A stretch of 64,000 nt of DNA from Mytilus trossulus. Taxonomy: Eukaryota > Mollusca > Bivalvia > Mytilida > Mytilidae. The stretch's first letter is position 1. Each line of letters opens with the position of its first letter. The notes beneath the pieces are model-generated. The model was not told where the DNA came from, searched no databases, and saw only the letters and a list, made by a program, of their open reading frames with translations. The stretch is taken from contig NC_086378.1 of NCBI RefSeq assembly GCF_036588685.1, positions 33,953,578-34,017,577 on the forward strand. Direction: 5' to 3'. Made by a program: the position numbers and the translations under genes. This document shows, in pieces, positions 1 through 12,081 of this stretch.

Positions 1-719
1 TAGTATTTATATTTAATACTAGTCTGCTCTCTTCTTTCTCTCTCTTGGTTATTGATGCGAGCATGCTTAGATTCATCTGAGAAGGTGTGTGGTTTTTTTT
101 TATTATTATAATTATTTATAGTTTTTGTTAACATTATCTCTTTCGTCAACACTTTTATATATGATATGTACTTTCCATTCTTTTCCTTTTTCCATTTTTT
201 TCAGCATCTCTCTCTCTGTCTTTCTGTCTTTATTTAGTTATTGTTTGTGTATTAAAGATGTGGAATTGATGTAAGCACACCGACAATCAGACAATGTGAC
301 AAATGTGCCCAGCCCAAATGAAAATCATACCACATCTTCTTTTTTTATATTAAATATACATAAATATGACATAATACAACAATAAAGAAACTCAGCCGAT
401 CCGCACAATGTCATGTCGGGAATGTGTAATTCCATTTGTTTCTGTTTTTTTATTTTTATTTCGCTTTGTTTGTGTTATAACTGCATTTTATTTTTATTTT
501 TTCCTGTTTTTATTTTTCGTTCCTTTCCTTAATGTTTCTGCATGTATTTTGACCTTTTTTCATTATTATTATTTTTCTTCTTCAGATTTATCATATTGAA
601 ACCGTGACACTAATTTACTATTGTTGAGCTATGAGGGATGATCAGAAACTGTAATTATGAATGAAAAAAGGGGGCATTTTTACTGTCAGCTTGGGTTGAG
701 CAGTTTTTCAGTAAAAAAT
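1..719. other. H2A-H3 intergenic spacer (right part), non-coding
   Basis: AT-rich, with pyrimidine-rich and T-rich tracts on the plus strand, including a short CT microsatellite around 207-217 and long T/A stretches at 425-575. The open frames here (63 codons at 408-599; 62 codons on the minus strand in the equivalent spacers) are built from homopolymer-like Phe/Leu or Lys/Asn codons and I see no reason to call genes. The one structured island is at 255-346, listed separately. Confidence 0.7.
255..346 (+). other. Hairpin-forming element followed by a T-run (possible small RNA or cruciform)
   Basis: Arms AAGATGTGG (255-263) and CCACATCTT (330-338) are perfect 9-bp inverted repeats. Inside them TGAT/ATCA and GCACA/TGTGC can pair as further nested stems. 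The block is less AT-rich than its surroundings. It is followed at once by C and seven T (340-346), which would suit a pol III terminator if the plus strand is transcribed. No tRNA-like A/B boxes, Sm site or C/D-H/ACA boxes were recognised. Function is unknown; the element recurs in every complete unit, for example 5878-5961. Confidence 0.35.
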
Positions 720-1337
<618 letters not shown>

Positions 1338-1366
1338 GAAGTGTGATTTTTTCACCAAAACATAAC

Positions 1367-1422
1367 GGCCCTTTTCAGGGCCACCAATATTTTTCAAAAA
1401 GAATCTATAAATTGTTGTACAT
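1367..1422 (+). terminator. Histone mRNA 3' processing signal, H3 F1
   Basis: Stem-loop GGCCCTTTTCAGGGCC at 1367-1382 (6-bp stem, TTTC loop), then ACCA, then the purine-rich downstream element CAAAAAGAA (1395-1403), the expected U7 snRNA pairing site, then TTGTTGTACAT (1412-1422), an 11-mer shared by all four histone genes at the same spacing. In metazoans the stem-loop binds SLBP, and cleavage falls between it and the downstream element. Confidence 0.95.
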
Positions 1423-2376
1423 GAAAATTAGAAACATAGCCGAACCCCTCTTTTCCCCATCTCTCTCTCTCTCTTTTATTTCTTCTTGTTGAATCCATCT
1501 ATATGCAAAGCAATACATAGACAAAAAATAAATTTTATGATATATATATACACACAAGTCTCATCACAAAAAAAAGGGGGGTGTTTGTTTATCATGGTAC
1601 ATGTATGTCCTTTGTGTAGAATATTAAATAGTACATTATATAAAAAAAGATCAACATATAAATGTTTCTATCTGTACTTCTGTTCTTTTCTTTTCTTCGC
1701 TTGTTTTGTCTTGTCTTCTTTTGATGTATTATTTACACCAGTAGTCTAGACCAAAGAAAGAGAACCACCAACTGGCCAAAATATAACCTTTTTTTTTAAG
1801 TTAGAGTTTAAATATCTTGTATAATTCATTAATTTGAATATTTCTTTTAGAAAAGCTGATATTACAGGGTACTTTTATCAAAAATTTAGAGCTCTTTTTC
1901 AGTCAGAATTGTAAAGAATTTTTTTATCATGTATGTAGTAATATATTTTGTCCACTTTAGAGTCTTGTCTTGCTGCTAGTTAACAAAATCATGAAATTTC
2001 TATTTAAATTAATATAATTTCGGTACGGGTCCAAGTAGTCCCCACAAAATTTCAATGTAGGAAGTCCATGTAAGCATATATCTTGCACTTATAAGCTTTT
2101 TTATATGATAAAAAGTGGTTTTCAGACTTATTATAAACTTTTCTGGCTAAAAGAAGTCTTCAGAATAGTAAGTACATGTGTGCGCATTAACATTTTTATT
2201 GGATTGGCTGATGAAATTGTCATCGTCATACTGTGGATAAATATAGAATGGCGTTTAAAAATAAAATTGAAAGGAAGATGCACACATAAGAAGTTTTACC
2301 CGCAGTCAGGGGCATCTCTTTTCTTCACTGTAATACCTAGAAAAAAAAATCTTTAATAGTAATAACAGTAACAGTT

Positions 2377-2610
2377 TTATTCATACATTCTCCCATTTAT
2401 GATCTGAAGTACCTGCAGCAGATCGTTGATGGATGGCAAGCACAGCTTTGACAGATGATGTTGAGTTATGAAAGACAGGTAGAAAACTGCAAGCATGTAA
2501 AATCCTGTGATGTATCCAATTTCTGGATACATCAAATAGACAAATAGATAACCAGTATTCCTAGATATGTCTGTGAGGTTTATTTTTTCCCCAACTAAAT
2601 TCCATTCCAT
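2377..2610 (-). other. Unassigned 77-codon open frame in the H3-H4 spacer
   Basis: ATG-to-stop frame on the minus strand with mixed, non-repetitive composition (MEWNLVGEKINLTDISR start, hydrophobic centre YLFVYLMYPEIGYITGFYM). I do not recognise the protein. AATAAA overlaps its stop, and downstream on the same strand lies T9CTAG, which resembles a splice acceptor. It could be a remnant exon or a chance frame. It is present in every unit but unit homogenisation makes that weak evidence; in F3 indels alter its C-terminal part. No TATA or CCAAT box lies directly upstream. Confidence 0.15.
2508..2534. repeat. Perfect 11-bp hairpin (5-nt loop)
   Basis: TGATGTATCCA (2508-2518), loop ATTTC, TGGATACATCA (2524-2534). 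It lies inside the 77-codon open frame and recurs at 8119-8145, 13744-13770, 19340-19366, 21319-21345, 26933-26959, 32547-32573, 38163-38189, 43776-43802, 47556-47582, 53168-53194 and 58779-58805. Function unknown. Confidence 0.6.
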
Positions 2611-2875
2611 TAAGTTGAAATGTGTATTGTCATTGAATGAAAATGTCTGTTCAGAGAAAGCAAATAATTATCTTTATAATTTTGACTGTCTAAAGTGATT
2701 TTCATTTATCATTTATTTATCATACTATTCTATCTTAAAATGAAAACTTTTCAACATTTTGGAACTTTTTTTGTCTCCTTCAGTCATTTTTATTCCGATT
2801 GAAATAATAGTTTTTTCTTAAAAATTTACTGTCTGATATGAATTATTATATTTTTCAGACCTAGAATGAAAAAGT

Positions 2876-3006
2876 GGATTGAAAGTGTACACAGTTTAAG
2901 GCAGTACAGAGTTACCTCCCGGAATAAAACAACGTAAGCCAATCAGACAACAGTTAACTGAAAATGTGTGATACTTCTTTTACGGCCGCGTTGGTGATAT
3001 ATAAAG
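2876..3006 (+). promoter_or_regulatory. H4 promoter, unit F1
   Basis: GGATTGAAA (2876-2884), CCAATCAG (2939-2946) and a strong TATA box TATATAAAG (2998-3006) 54 bp before the ATG. GGATTGAAA is the same element as in the H3 and H2A/H2B promoters. Confidence 0.85.
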
Positions 3007-3053
3007 AGTCGCTGTTAGACGGAAAGTATTATTTAACTAATCACCACAAATAG

Positions 3054-3371
<318 letters not shown>

Positions 3372-3397
3372 ACAGCCACCCAGCTAATATCAACAAC

Positions 3398-3453
3398 GGC
3401 CCTTTTCAGGGCCACCAACATTTTTCAAAAAGAATCTTAGATTTGTTGTACAT
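3398..3453 (+). terminator. Histone mRNA 3' processing signal, H4 F1
   Basis: Stem-loop at 3398-3413, 27 nt after the stop, ACCA, downstream element CAAAAAGAA, and TTGTTGTACAT at 3443-3453. No AATAAA follows within the spacer on this strand, unlike H3 and H2A. Confidence 0.95.
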
Positions 3454-4139
3454 CGTTTTAAACAAAATCTTGAAATCAAAGCTTGCTCCCACTTCTATTC
3501 TTTTCTCTAATGTTCATGAATTTTTCAACCGTTTTTCTTGTTTTCCCTGATCCTGATCCGCAACTATTTTCTCTCTCTCGTTATACCCCCCCCCCCCCCT
3601 TTTTTTTTTTAAATATCTGGCTTTCTTTTTAATTAACTTCCTTACTCTTACTCTTGTATTTATTTGAGAATTTATATTTCTGAAGGTTTATGAATACGTT
3701 CAAAGATCAAGTCCGTGCATTTGCCTACATGAAGAGAGAAAATTTCAAAACAAAATGCACGGACTTTTACACACAAAATCTGTAGATTCTGTTATATTCA
3801 ATTATAGAGGTTTTTTTTGCGTGGTTTAAGATTAGGTAATGTTCTTGTTTCCGTGTAAAATAATTCTCGCAATATTTTTTTTCTCTCGAAAAGCAAAAGA
3901 AATCGTAAATTTATCAACTCTATTAATTGGAATGAAAGCACTGTTTTGTTCTTCATGATTTATGTATTTACGCTTTGTAGTTTTGACAGACAAATTAAAT
4001 GCTACAGAATGAGTGAAATACACGTATATTTGTTATACAGATAGAAAGAAGAGAAAAGTAACCATATACTATTGAAATAGTTTGAAAGTGGTTATAGCTG
4101 GGGTTGGGATTTATAGCTTTGTTTAGAAGTTTGACATTG
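3454..4139. other. H4-H2B convergent 3' spacer
   Basis: Lies between the 3' ends of two convergent genes. Holds CT-rich sequence, a C14T11 homopolymer pair at 3586-3610 whose C length varies between units (14-16), and the inverted repeat 3709-3766. A 63-codon minus-strand frame (3832-4023) has nothing to support it as a gene. Confidence 0.6.
3709..3766. repeat. 14-bp perfect inverted repeat, 30-nt loop
   Basis: AAGTCCGTGCATTT (3709-3722) and AAATGCACGGACTT (3753-3766) are exact reverse complements. It sits about midway between convergent H4 and H2B and is present in every unit with that spacer (e.g. 9321-9378). The arms are GC-richer than the surrounding spacer. Could be a transcription-termination or RNA structure, or the ends of a decayed tiny element. 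Confidence 0.6.
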
Positions 4140-4194
4140 ATGTACAACAAATGTAAATTCTTTTTGAAAAATGTTGGTGGCCCTGAAAAGGGCC
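4140..4194 (-). terminator. Histone mRNA 3' processing signal, H2B F1
   Basis: On the minus strand: stem-loop at 4179-4194, 28 nt past the stop codon, then CAAAAAGAA and TTGTTGTACAT (4140-4150). A small extra hairpin, GAAGTT/AACTTC with a 3-nt loop (4201-4215), lies between stop and stem-loop and is found only in H2B. Confidence 0.95.
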
Positions 4195-4222
4195 GTTTGT
4201 GAAGTTATAAACTTCAGACTGT

Positions 4223-4597
4223 TTACTTGCTGCTGGTGTATTTAGTGACGGCTTTGGTACCTTCACTGACAGCGTGCTTGGCCAATTCTCCGGGTAAGAG
4301 AAGACGGACAGCGGTCTGGATCTCCCGGGATGTGATGGTAGATCTTTTGTTGTAGTGTGCCAATCGGGAAGCCTCTGCTGCGATTCTCTCGAAGATATCG
4401 TTGACGAAGCTGTTCATGATGGACATTGCCTTTGAGGACACTCCGGTGTCGGGGTGAACTTGTCTCAAGACTTTGTAGATGTAGATAGCATAGGATTCAC
4501 GTCTCTTCCTCCTCCTTTTCTTATCACCGCCGGGTCTGGCAGTCTTTGCCTTGGTGACGGCCTTCTTGGCTCCTTTAGTTCCTACTTTGGGTGGCAT
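4223..4597 (-). CDS. H2B: Histone H2B, unit F1
   Basis: Core histone that pairs with H2A. 124 codons. The basic N-terminal tail begins [11 protein letters not shown] and contains [17 protein letters not shown], the entry to the histone fold; the C-terminal helix ends AVTKYTSSK, whose Lys is the conserved ubiquitination site. The frame stays open upstream to a TTG (4645), but the ATG at 4597 is the family start and the upstream part would largely lie outside the transcript given the TATA box at 4651-4657. Divergent from H2A, convergent with H4. The sequence resembles Mytilus H2B closely from memory. Confidence 0.99.
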   Translation of the reverse strand: MPPKVGTKGAKKAVTKAKTARPGGDKKRRRKRRESYAIYIYKVLRQVHPDTGVSSKAMSIMNSFVNDIFERIAAEASRLAHYNKRSTITSREIQTAVRLLLPGELAKHAVSEGTKAVTKYTSSK

Positions 4598-4650
4598 GTT
4601 ACTGGTTTGATAATCAAATAAGTAATGGTGAAAAATTATTTTCAATTTGT

Positions 4651-4813
4651 TTATATACTGGGCAAAACGGATTGAAAGATTTTATTAAACGCGAACCTCG
4701 GAGAGAGCACCCATAACATGTTGAATGTTCGGTAGCCTAACTGCTCGCAGAGAGCTTCGTTCTGATTGGTGTATAATAAAAACATCGTTCAATCCGTTTA
4801 GTGGGTATATAAG
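4651..4813. promoter_or_regulatory. Divergent H2B/H2A promoter, unit F1
   Basis: Minus-strand TATA for H2B (TTATATA, 4651-4657) and plus-strand TATA for H2A (TATATAAG, 4806-4813). Just inside each TATA is one arm of a perfect 12-nt inverted pair, AAACGGATTGAA (ending 4675) and TTCAATCCGTTT (4788-4799). A single CCAAT box, read CTGATTGG at 4762-4769, lies between. The layout lets one regulatory region serve both genes. Confidence 0.9.
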
Positions 4814-4867
4814 CTAAATTTTGAAGAAAAATTGTATCACTTTACTCAGTGTCGATCAACCAAATAG

Positions 4868-5251
<384 letters not shown>

Positions 5252-5284
5252 AAAGTGGATATATCGGATTACTCACTTAACAAC

Positions 5285-5339
5285 GGCCCTTTTCAGGGCC
5301 ACCAATATTTTTCAAAAAGAGTCTAAAATTGTTGTACAT
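5285..5339 (+). terminator. Histone mRNA 3' processing signal, H2A F1
   Basis: Stem-loop at 5285-5300, 34 nt after the stop, downstream element CAAAAAGAG and TTGTTGTACAT at 5329-5339. An AATAAA follows at 5398-5403, about 100 nt past the stem-loop. Confidence 0.95.
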
Positions 5340-6342
5340 CTTAGTAATACTTTATTCCCCATACATAATTGAAAAAAATATATTCTACTACATAACAAAT
5401 AAAAAATGTCTAAAATATAAATGTCCCTTCTTCCGTGATTCTTCTTTTCTTCTCTCTCTAACGCATCCCATTTAAGTACAGTTCTTATAGCATAACACTA
5501 AGTCTAGTAACTTTTTCAGTCTTCTTCATCAGAACATTTATTGTCGTACTTTCTGACTCTTTGAACCCACAAGTAGCTCAGTTAAATCATATAATGTTTG
5601 TCGGGGGGAAAAAAAACCACTGATAGTATTTATATTTAATACTAGTCTGCTCTCTTCTTTCTCTCTCTTGGTTATTGATGCGAGCATGCTTAGATTCATC
5701 TGAGAAGGTGTGTGGTTTTTTTTTATTATTATAATTATTTATAGTTTTTGTTAACATTATCTCTTTCGTCAACACTTTTATATATGATATGTACTTTCCA
5801 TTCTTTTCCTTTTTCCATTTTTTTCAGCATCTCTCTCTCTGTCTTTCTGTCTTTATTTAGTTATTGTTTGTGTATTAAAGATGTGGAATTGATGTAAGCA
5901 CACCGACAATCAGACAATGTGACAAATGTGCCCAGCCCAAATGAAAATCATACCACATCTTCTTTTTTTATATTAAATATACATAAATATGACATAATAC
6001 AACAATAAAGAAACTCAGCCGATCCGCACAATGTCATGTCGGGAATGTGTAATTCCATTTGTTTCTGTTTTTTTATTTTTATTTCGCTTTGTTTGTGTTA
6101 TAACTGCATTTTATTTTTATTTTTTCCTGTTTTTATTTTTCGTTCCTTTCCTTAATGTTTCTGCATGTATTTTGACCTTTTTTCATTATTATTATTTTTC
6201 TTCTTCAGATTTATCATATTGAAACCGTGACACTAATTTACTATTGTTGAGCTATGAGGGATGATCAGAAACTGTAATTATGAATGAAAAAAGGGGGCAT
6301 TTTTACTGTCAGCTTGGGTTGAGCAGTTTTTCAGTAAAAAAT

Positions 6343-6948
<606 letters not shown>

Positions 6949-6977
6949 GAAGTGTGATTTTTTCACCAAAACATAAC

Positions 6978-7033
6978 GGCCCTTTTCAGGGCCACCAATA
7001 TTTTTCAAAAAGAATCTATAAATTGTTGTACAT
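6978..7033 (+). terminator. Histone 3' processing signal, H3 F2
   Basis: Stem-loop 6978-6993, downstream element and 11-mer all present. Confidence 0.95.
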
Positions 7034-8486
7034 GAAAATTAGAAACATAGCCGAACCCCTCTTTTCCCCATCTCTCTCTCTCTCTTTTATTTCTTCTTGT
7101 TGAATCCATCTATATGCAAAGCAATACATAGACAAAAAATAAATTTTATGATATATATATACACACAAGTCTCATCACAAAAAAAAGGGGGGTGTTTGTT
7201 TATCATGGTACATGTATGTCCTTGTGTGTAGAATATTAAATAGTACATTATATAAAAAAAGATCAACATATAAATGTTTCTATCTGTACTTCTGTTCTTT
7301 TCTTTTCTTCGCTTGTTTTGTCTTGTCTTCTTTTGATGTATTATTTACACCAGTAGTCTAGACCAAAGAAAGAGAACCACCAACTGGCCAAAATATAACC
7401 TTTTTTTTTAAGTTAGAGTTTAAATATCTTGTATAATTCATTAATTTGAATATTTCTTTTAGAAAAGCTGATATTACAGGGTACTTTTATCAAAAATTTA
7501 GAGCTCTTTTTCAGTCAGAATTGTAAAGAATTTTTTTATCATGTATGTAGTAATAATTTTGTCCACTTTAGAGTCTTGTCTTGCTGCTAGTTAACAAAAT
7601 CATGAAATTTCTATTTAAATTAATATAATTTCGGTACGGGTCCAAGTAGTCCCCACAAAATTTCAATGTAGGAAGTCCATGTAAGCATATATCTTGCACT
7701 TATAAGCTTTTTTATATGATAAAAAGTGGTTTTCAGACTTATTATAAACTTTTCTGGCTAAAAGAAGTCTTCAGAATAGTAAGTACATGTGTGCGCATTA
7801 ACATTTTTATTGGATTGGCTGATGAAATTGTCATCGTCATACTGTGGATAAATATAGAATGGCGTTTAAAAATAAAATTGAAAGGAAGATGCACACATAA
7901 GAAGTTTTACCCGCAGTCAGGGGCATCTCTTTTCTTCACTGTAATACCTAGAAAAAAAAATCTTTAATAGTAATAACAGTAACAGTTTTATTCATACATT
8001 CTCCCATTTATGATCTGAAGTACCTGCAGCAGATCGTTGATGGATGGCAAGCACAGCTTTGACAGATGATGTTGAGTTATGAAAGACAGGTAGAAAACTG
8101 CAAGCATGTAAAATCCTGTGATGTATCCAATTTCTGGATACATCAAATAGACAAATAGATAACCAGTATTCCTAGATATGTCTGTGAGGTTTATTTTTTC
8201 CCCAACTAAATTCCATTCCATTAAGTTGAAATGTGTATTGTCATTGAATGAAAATGTCTGTTCAGAGAAAGCAAATAATTATCTTTATAATTTTGACTGT
8301 CTAAAGTGATTTTCATTTATCATTTATTTATCATACTATTCTATCTTAAAATGAAAACTTTTCAACATTTTGGAACTTTTTTTGTCTCCTTCAGTCATTT
8401 TTATTCCGATTGAAATAATAGTTTTTTCTTAAAAATTTACTGTCTGATATGAATTATTATATTTTTCAGACCTAGAATGAAAAAGT

Positions 8487-8617
8487 GGATTGAAAGTGTA
8501 CACAGTTTAAGGCAGTACAGAGTTACCTCCCGGAATAAAACAACGTAAGCCAATCAGACAACAGTTAACTGAAAATGTGTGATACTTCTTTTACGGCCGC
8601 GTTGGTGATATATAAAG
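8487..8617 (+). promoter_or_regulatory. H4 promoter, unit F2
   Basis: GGATTGAAA 8487-8495, CCAATCAG 8550-8557, TATATAAAG 8609-8617. One G is missing in the leader (CTGTTAACGG for CTGTTAGACGG). Confidence 0.85.
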
Positions 8618-8663
8618 AGTCGCTGTTAACGGAAAGTATTATTTAACTAATCACCACAAATAG

Positions 8664-8982
<319 letters not shown>

Positions 8983-9008
8983 ACAGCCACCCAGCTAATA
9001 TCAACAAC

Positions 9009-9064
9009 GGCCCTTTTCAGGGCCACCAACATTTTTCAAAAAGAATCTTAGATTTGTTGTACAT
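9009..9064 (+). terminator. Histone 3' processing signal, H4 F2
   Basis: Stem-loop 9009-9024 unchanged although the gene upstream is frameshifted. Confidence 0.95.
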
Positions 9065-9752
9065 CGTTTTAAACAAAATCTTGAAATCAAAGCTTGCTCC
9101 CACTTCTATTCTTTTCTCTAATGTTCATGAATTTTTCAACCGTTTTTCTTGTTTTCCCTGATCCTGATCCGCAACTATTTTCTCTCTCTCGTTATACCCC
9201 CCCCCCCCCCCTTTTTTTTTTTAAATATCTGGCTTTCTTTTTAATTAACTTCCTTACTCTTACTCTTGTATTTATTTGAGAATTTATATTTCTGAAGGTT
9301 TATGAATACGTTCAAAGATCAAGTCCGTGCATTTGCCTACATGAAGAGAGAAAATTTCAAAACAAAATGCACGGACTTTTACACACAAAATCTGTAGATT
9401 CTGTTATATTCAATTATAGAGGTTTTTTTTTGCGTGGTTTAAGATTAGGTAATGTTCTTGTTTCCGTGTAAAATAATTCTCGCAATATTTTTTTTCTCTC
9501 GAAAAGCAAAAGAAATCGTAAATTTATCAACTCTATTAATTGGAATGAAAGCACTGTTTTGTTCTTCATGATTTATGTATTTACGCTTTGTAGTTTTGAC
9601 AGACAAATTAAATGCTACAGAATGAGTGAAATACACGTATATTTGTTATACAGATAGAAAGAAGAGAAAAGTAACCATATACTATTGAAATAGTTTGAAA
9701 GTGGTTATAGCTGGGGTTGGGATTTATAGCTTTGTTTAGAAGTTTGACATTG

Positions 9753-9807
9753 ATGTACAACAAATGTAAATTCTTTTTGAAAAATGTTGGTGGCCCTGAA
9801 AAGGGCC
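9753..9807 (-). terminator. Histone 3' processing signal, H2B F2
   Basis: Minus-strand stem-loop 9792-9807, then downstream element and 11-mer. Confidence 0.95.
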
Positions 9808-9835
9808 GTTTGTGAAGTTATAAACTTCAGACTGT

Positions 9836-10210
9836 TTACTTGCTGCTGGTGTATTTAGTGACGGCTTTGGTACCTTCACTGACAGCGTGCTTGGCCAATT
9901 CTCCGGGTAAGAGAAGACGGACAGCGGTCTGGATCTCCCGGGATGTGATGGTAGATCTTTTGTTGTAGTGTGCCAATCGGGAAGCCTCTGCTGCGATTCT
10001 CTCGAAGATATCGTTGACGAAGCTGTTCATGATGGACATTGCCTTTGAGGACACTCCGGTGTCGGGGTGAACTTGTCTCAAGACTTTGTAGATGTAGATA
10101 GCATAGGATTCACGTCTCTTCCTCCTCCTTTTCTTATCACCGCCGGGTCTGGCAGTCTTTGCCTTGGTGACGGCCTTCTTGGCTCCTTTAGTTCCTACTT
10201 TGGGTGGCAT
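9836..10210 (-). CDS. H2B: Histone H2B, unit F2
   Basis: Intact 124-codon copy. Extra bases just upstream close the upstream TTG-initiated extension seen in other copies, in keeping with the ATG at 10210 being the real start. Confidence 0.99.
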   Translation of the reverse strand: MPPKVGTKGAKKAVTKAKTARPGGDKKRRRKRRESYAIYIYKVLRQVHPDTGVSSKAMSIMNSFVNDIFERIAAEASRLAHYNKRSTITSREIQTAVRLLLPGELAKHAVSEGTKAVTKYTSSK

Positions 10211-10268
10211 GTTACTGCTGGTTTGATAATCAAATAAGTAATGGTGAAAAAATTATTTTTCAATTTGT

Positions 10269-10431
10269 TTATATACTGGGCAAAACGGATTGAAAGATTT
10301 TATTAACGCGAACCTCGGAGAGAGCACCCATAACATGTTGAATGTTCGGTAGCCTAACTGCTCGCAGAGAGCTTCGTTCTGATTGGTGTATAATAAAAAC
10401 ATCGTTCAATCCGTTTTAGTGGGTATATAAG
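10269..10431. promoter_or_regulatory. Divergent H2B/H2A promoter, unit F2
   Basis: H2B TATA 10269-10275 (minus) and H2A TATA 10424-10431 (plus). Both GGATTGAA arms and the CCAAT box remain; single-base length changes occur (TATTAACGCG for TATTAAACGCG; an extra T after TCCGTTT). Confidence 0.88.
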
Positions 10432-10442
10432 CTAAATTTTGA

Positions 10443-10872
<430 letters not shown>

Positions 10873-10905
10873 AAAGTGGATATATCGGATTACTCACTTA
10901 ACAAC

Positions 10906-10961
10906 GGCCCTTTTCAGGGCCACCAATATTTTTTCAAAAAGAGTCTAAAATTGTTGTACAT
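10906..10961 (+). terminator. Histone 3' processing signal, H2A F2
   Basis: Stem-loop 10906-10921. One extra T in the T-run before the downstream element, so the 11-mer is 1 nt further away. Confidence 0.93.
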
Positions 10962-11965
10962 CTTAGTAATACTTTATTCCCCATACATAATTGAAAAAAA
11001 TATATTCTACTACATAACAAATAAAAAATGTCTAAAATATAAATGTCCCTTCTTCCGTGATTCTTCTTTTCTTCTCTCTCTAACGCATCCCATTTAAGTA
11101 CAGTTCTTATAGCATAACACTAAGTCTAGTAACTTTTTCAGTCTTCTTTCATCAGAACATTTATTGTCGTACTTTCTGACTCTTTGAACCCACAAGTAGC
11201 TCAGGTTAAATCATATAATGTTTGTCGGGGGGAAAAAAAAACCACTGATAGTATTTATATTTAATACTAGTCTGCTCTCTTCTTTCTCTCTCTTGGTTAT
11301 TGATGCGAGCATGCTTAGATTCATCTGAGAAGGTGTGTGGTTTTTTTTTTATTATTATAATTATTTATAGTTTTTGTTAACATTATCTCTTTCGTCAACA
11401 CTTTTATATATGATATGTACTTTCCATTCTTTTCCTTTTTCCATTTTTTTCAGCATCTCTCTCTCTGTCTTTCTGTCTTTATTTAGTTATTGTTTGTGTA
11501 TTAAAGATGTGGAATTGATGTAAGCACACCGACAATCAGACAATGTGACAAATGTGCCCAGCCCAAATGAAAATCATACCACATCTTCTTTTTTTATATT
11601 AAATATACATAAATATGACATAATACAACAATAAAGAAACTCAGCCGATCCGCACAATGTCATGTCGGGAATGTGTAATTCCATTTGTTTCTGTTTTTTT
11701 ATTTTTATTTCGCTTTGTTTGTGTTATAACTGCATTTTATTTTTATTTTTTCCTGTTTTTATTTTCGTTCCTTTCCTTATGTTTCTGCATGTATTTTGAC
11801 CTTTTTTCATTATTATTATTTTTTCTCTTCAGATTTATCATATTGAAACGTGACACTAATTTACTATTGTTGAGCTATGAGGGATGATCAGAAACTGTAA
11901 TTATGAATGAAAAAAGGGGGCATTTTTACTGTCAGCTTGGGTTGAGCAGTTTTTCAGTAAAAAAT

Positions 11966-12081
11966 GGATTGAAAACTGTCAAAGTCCTTACAAATCAGTC
12001 CAATCAGATTTAAGATATGCGGACCAATCAACGCCAGCTTTATGTAAGTGGTGAATCCAATCGTCACCGTGATTTCAATCC
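11966..12081 (+). promoter_or_regulatory. H3 promoter, unit F3
   Basis: GGATTGAAA 11966-11974 and TTTCAATCC 12073-12081 with three CCAAT boxes between. One C lost after the first element (GTCCTTAC for GTCCCTTAC) and one A gained near 12055. Confidence 0.7.

Larger units (their letters stand above)
1423..2875. other. H3-H4 intergenic spacer
   Basis: The longest spacer of the unit. It contains a CT microsatellite near 1460-1474, an AATAAA at 1527-1532 about 145 nt after the H3 stem-loop (possible back-up polyadenylation signal), an (AT)n run near 1540, and an A8G6 tract near 1568. In the middle the base composition is less biased and there are two open frames, 2105-2356 (+) and 2377-2610 (-). 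The minus one is listed separately; the plus one has no recognisable feature. No RNA gene or transposon recognised. Confidence 0.6.

Noticed and set aside
408-599. 63-codon Phe/Leu-rich frame in the H2A-H3 spacer
   Set aside because: Arises from T-rich low-complexity DNA; no promoter or plausible protein.
2105-2356. 83-codon plus-strand frame in the H3-H4 spacer
   Set aside because: No family resemblance; ends in a poly-Lys codon run from an A-tract; overlaps no promoter signal.
3832-4023. 63-codon minus-strand frame in the H4-H2B spacer
   Set aside because: Lies in the 3' flank of H2B with no own promoter and no recognisable protein.
4598-4645. N-terminal extension of H2B (16 codons)
   Set aside because: Begins at TTG, overlaps the expected transcription start given the TATA at 4651-4657, and is closed by indels in F2; the family start is the ATG at 4597.
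5568-5610. tRNA-like string AAGTAGCTCAGTTAAAT
   Set aside because: Resembles a D-arm but no anticodon arm, T-arm or acceptor pairing follows on either strand.
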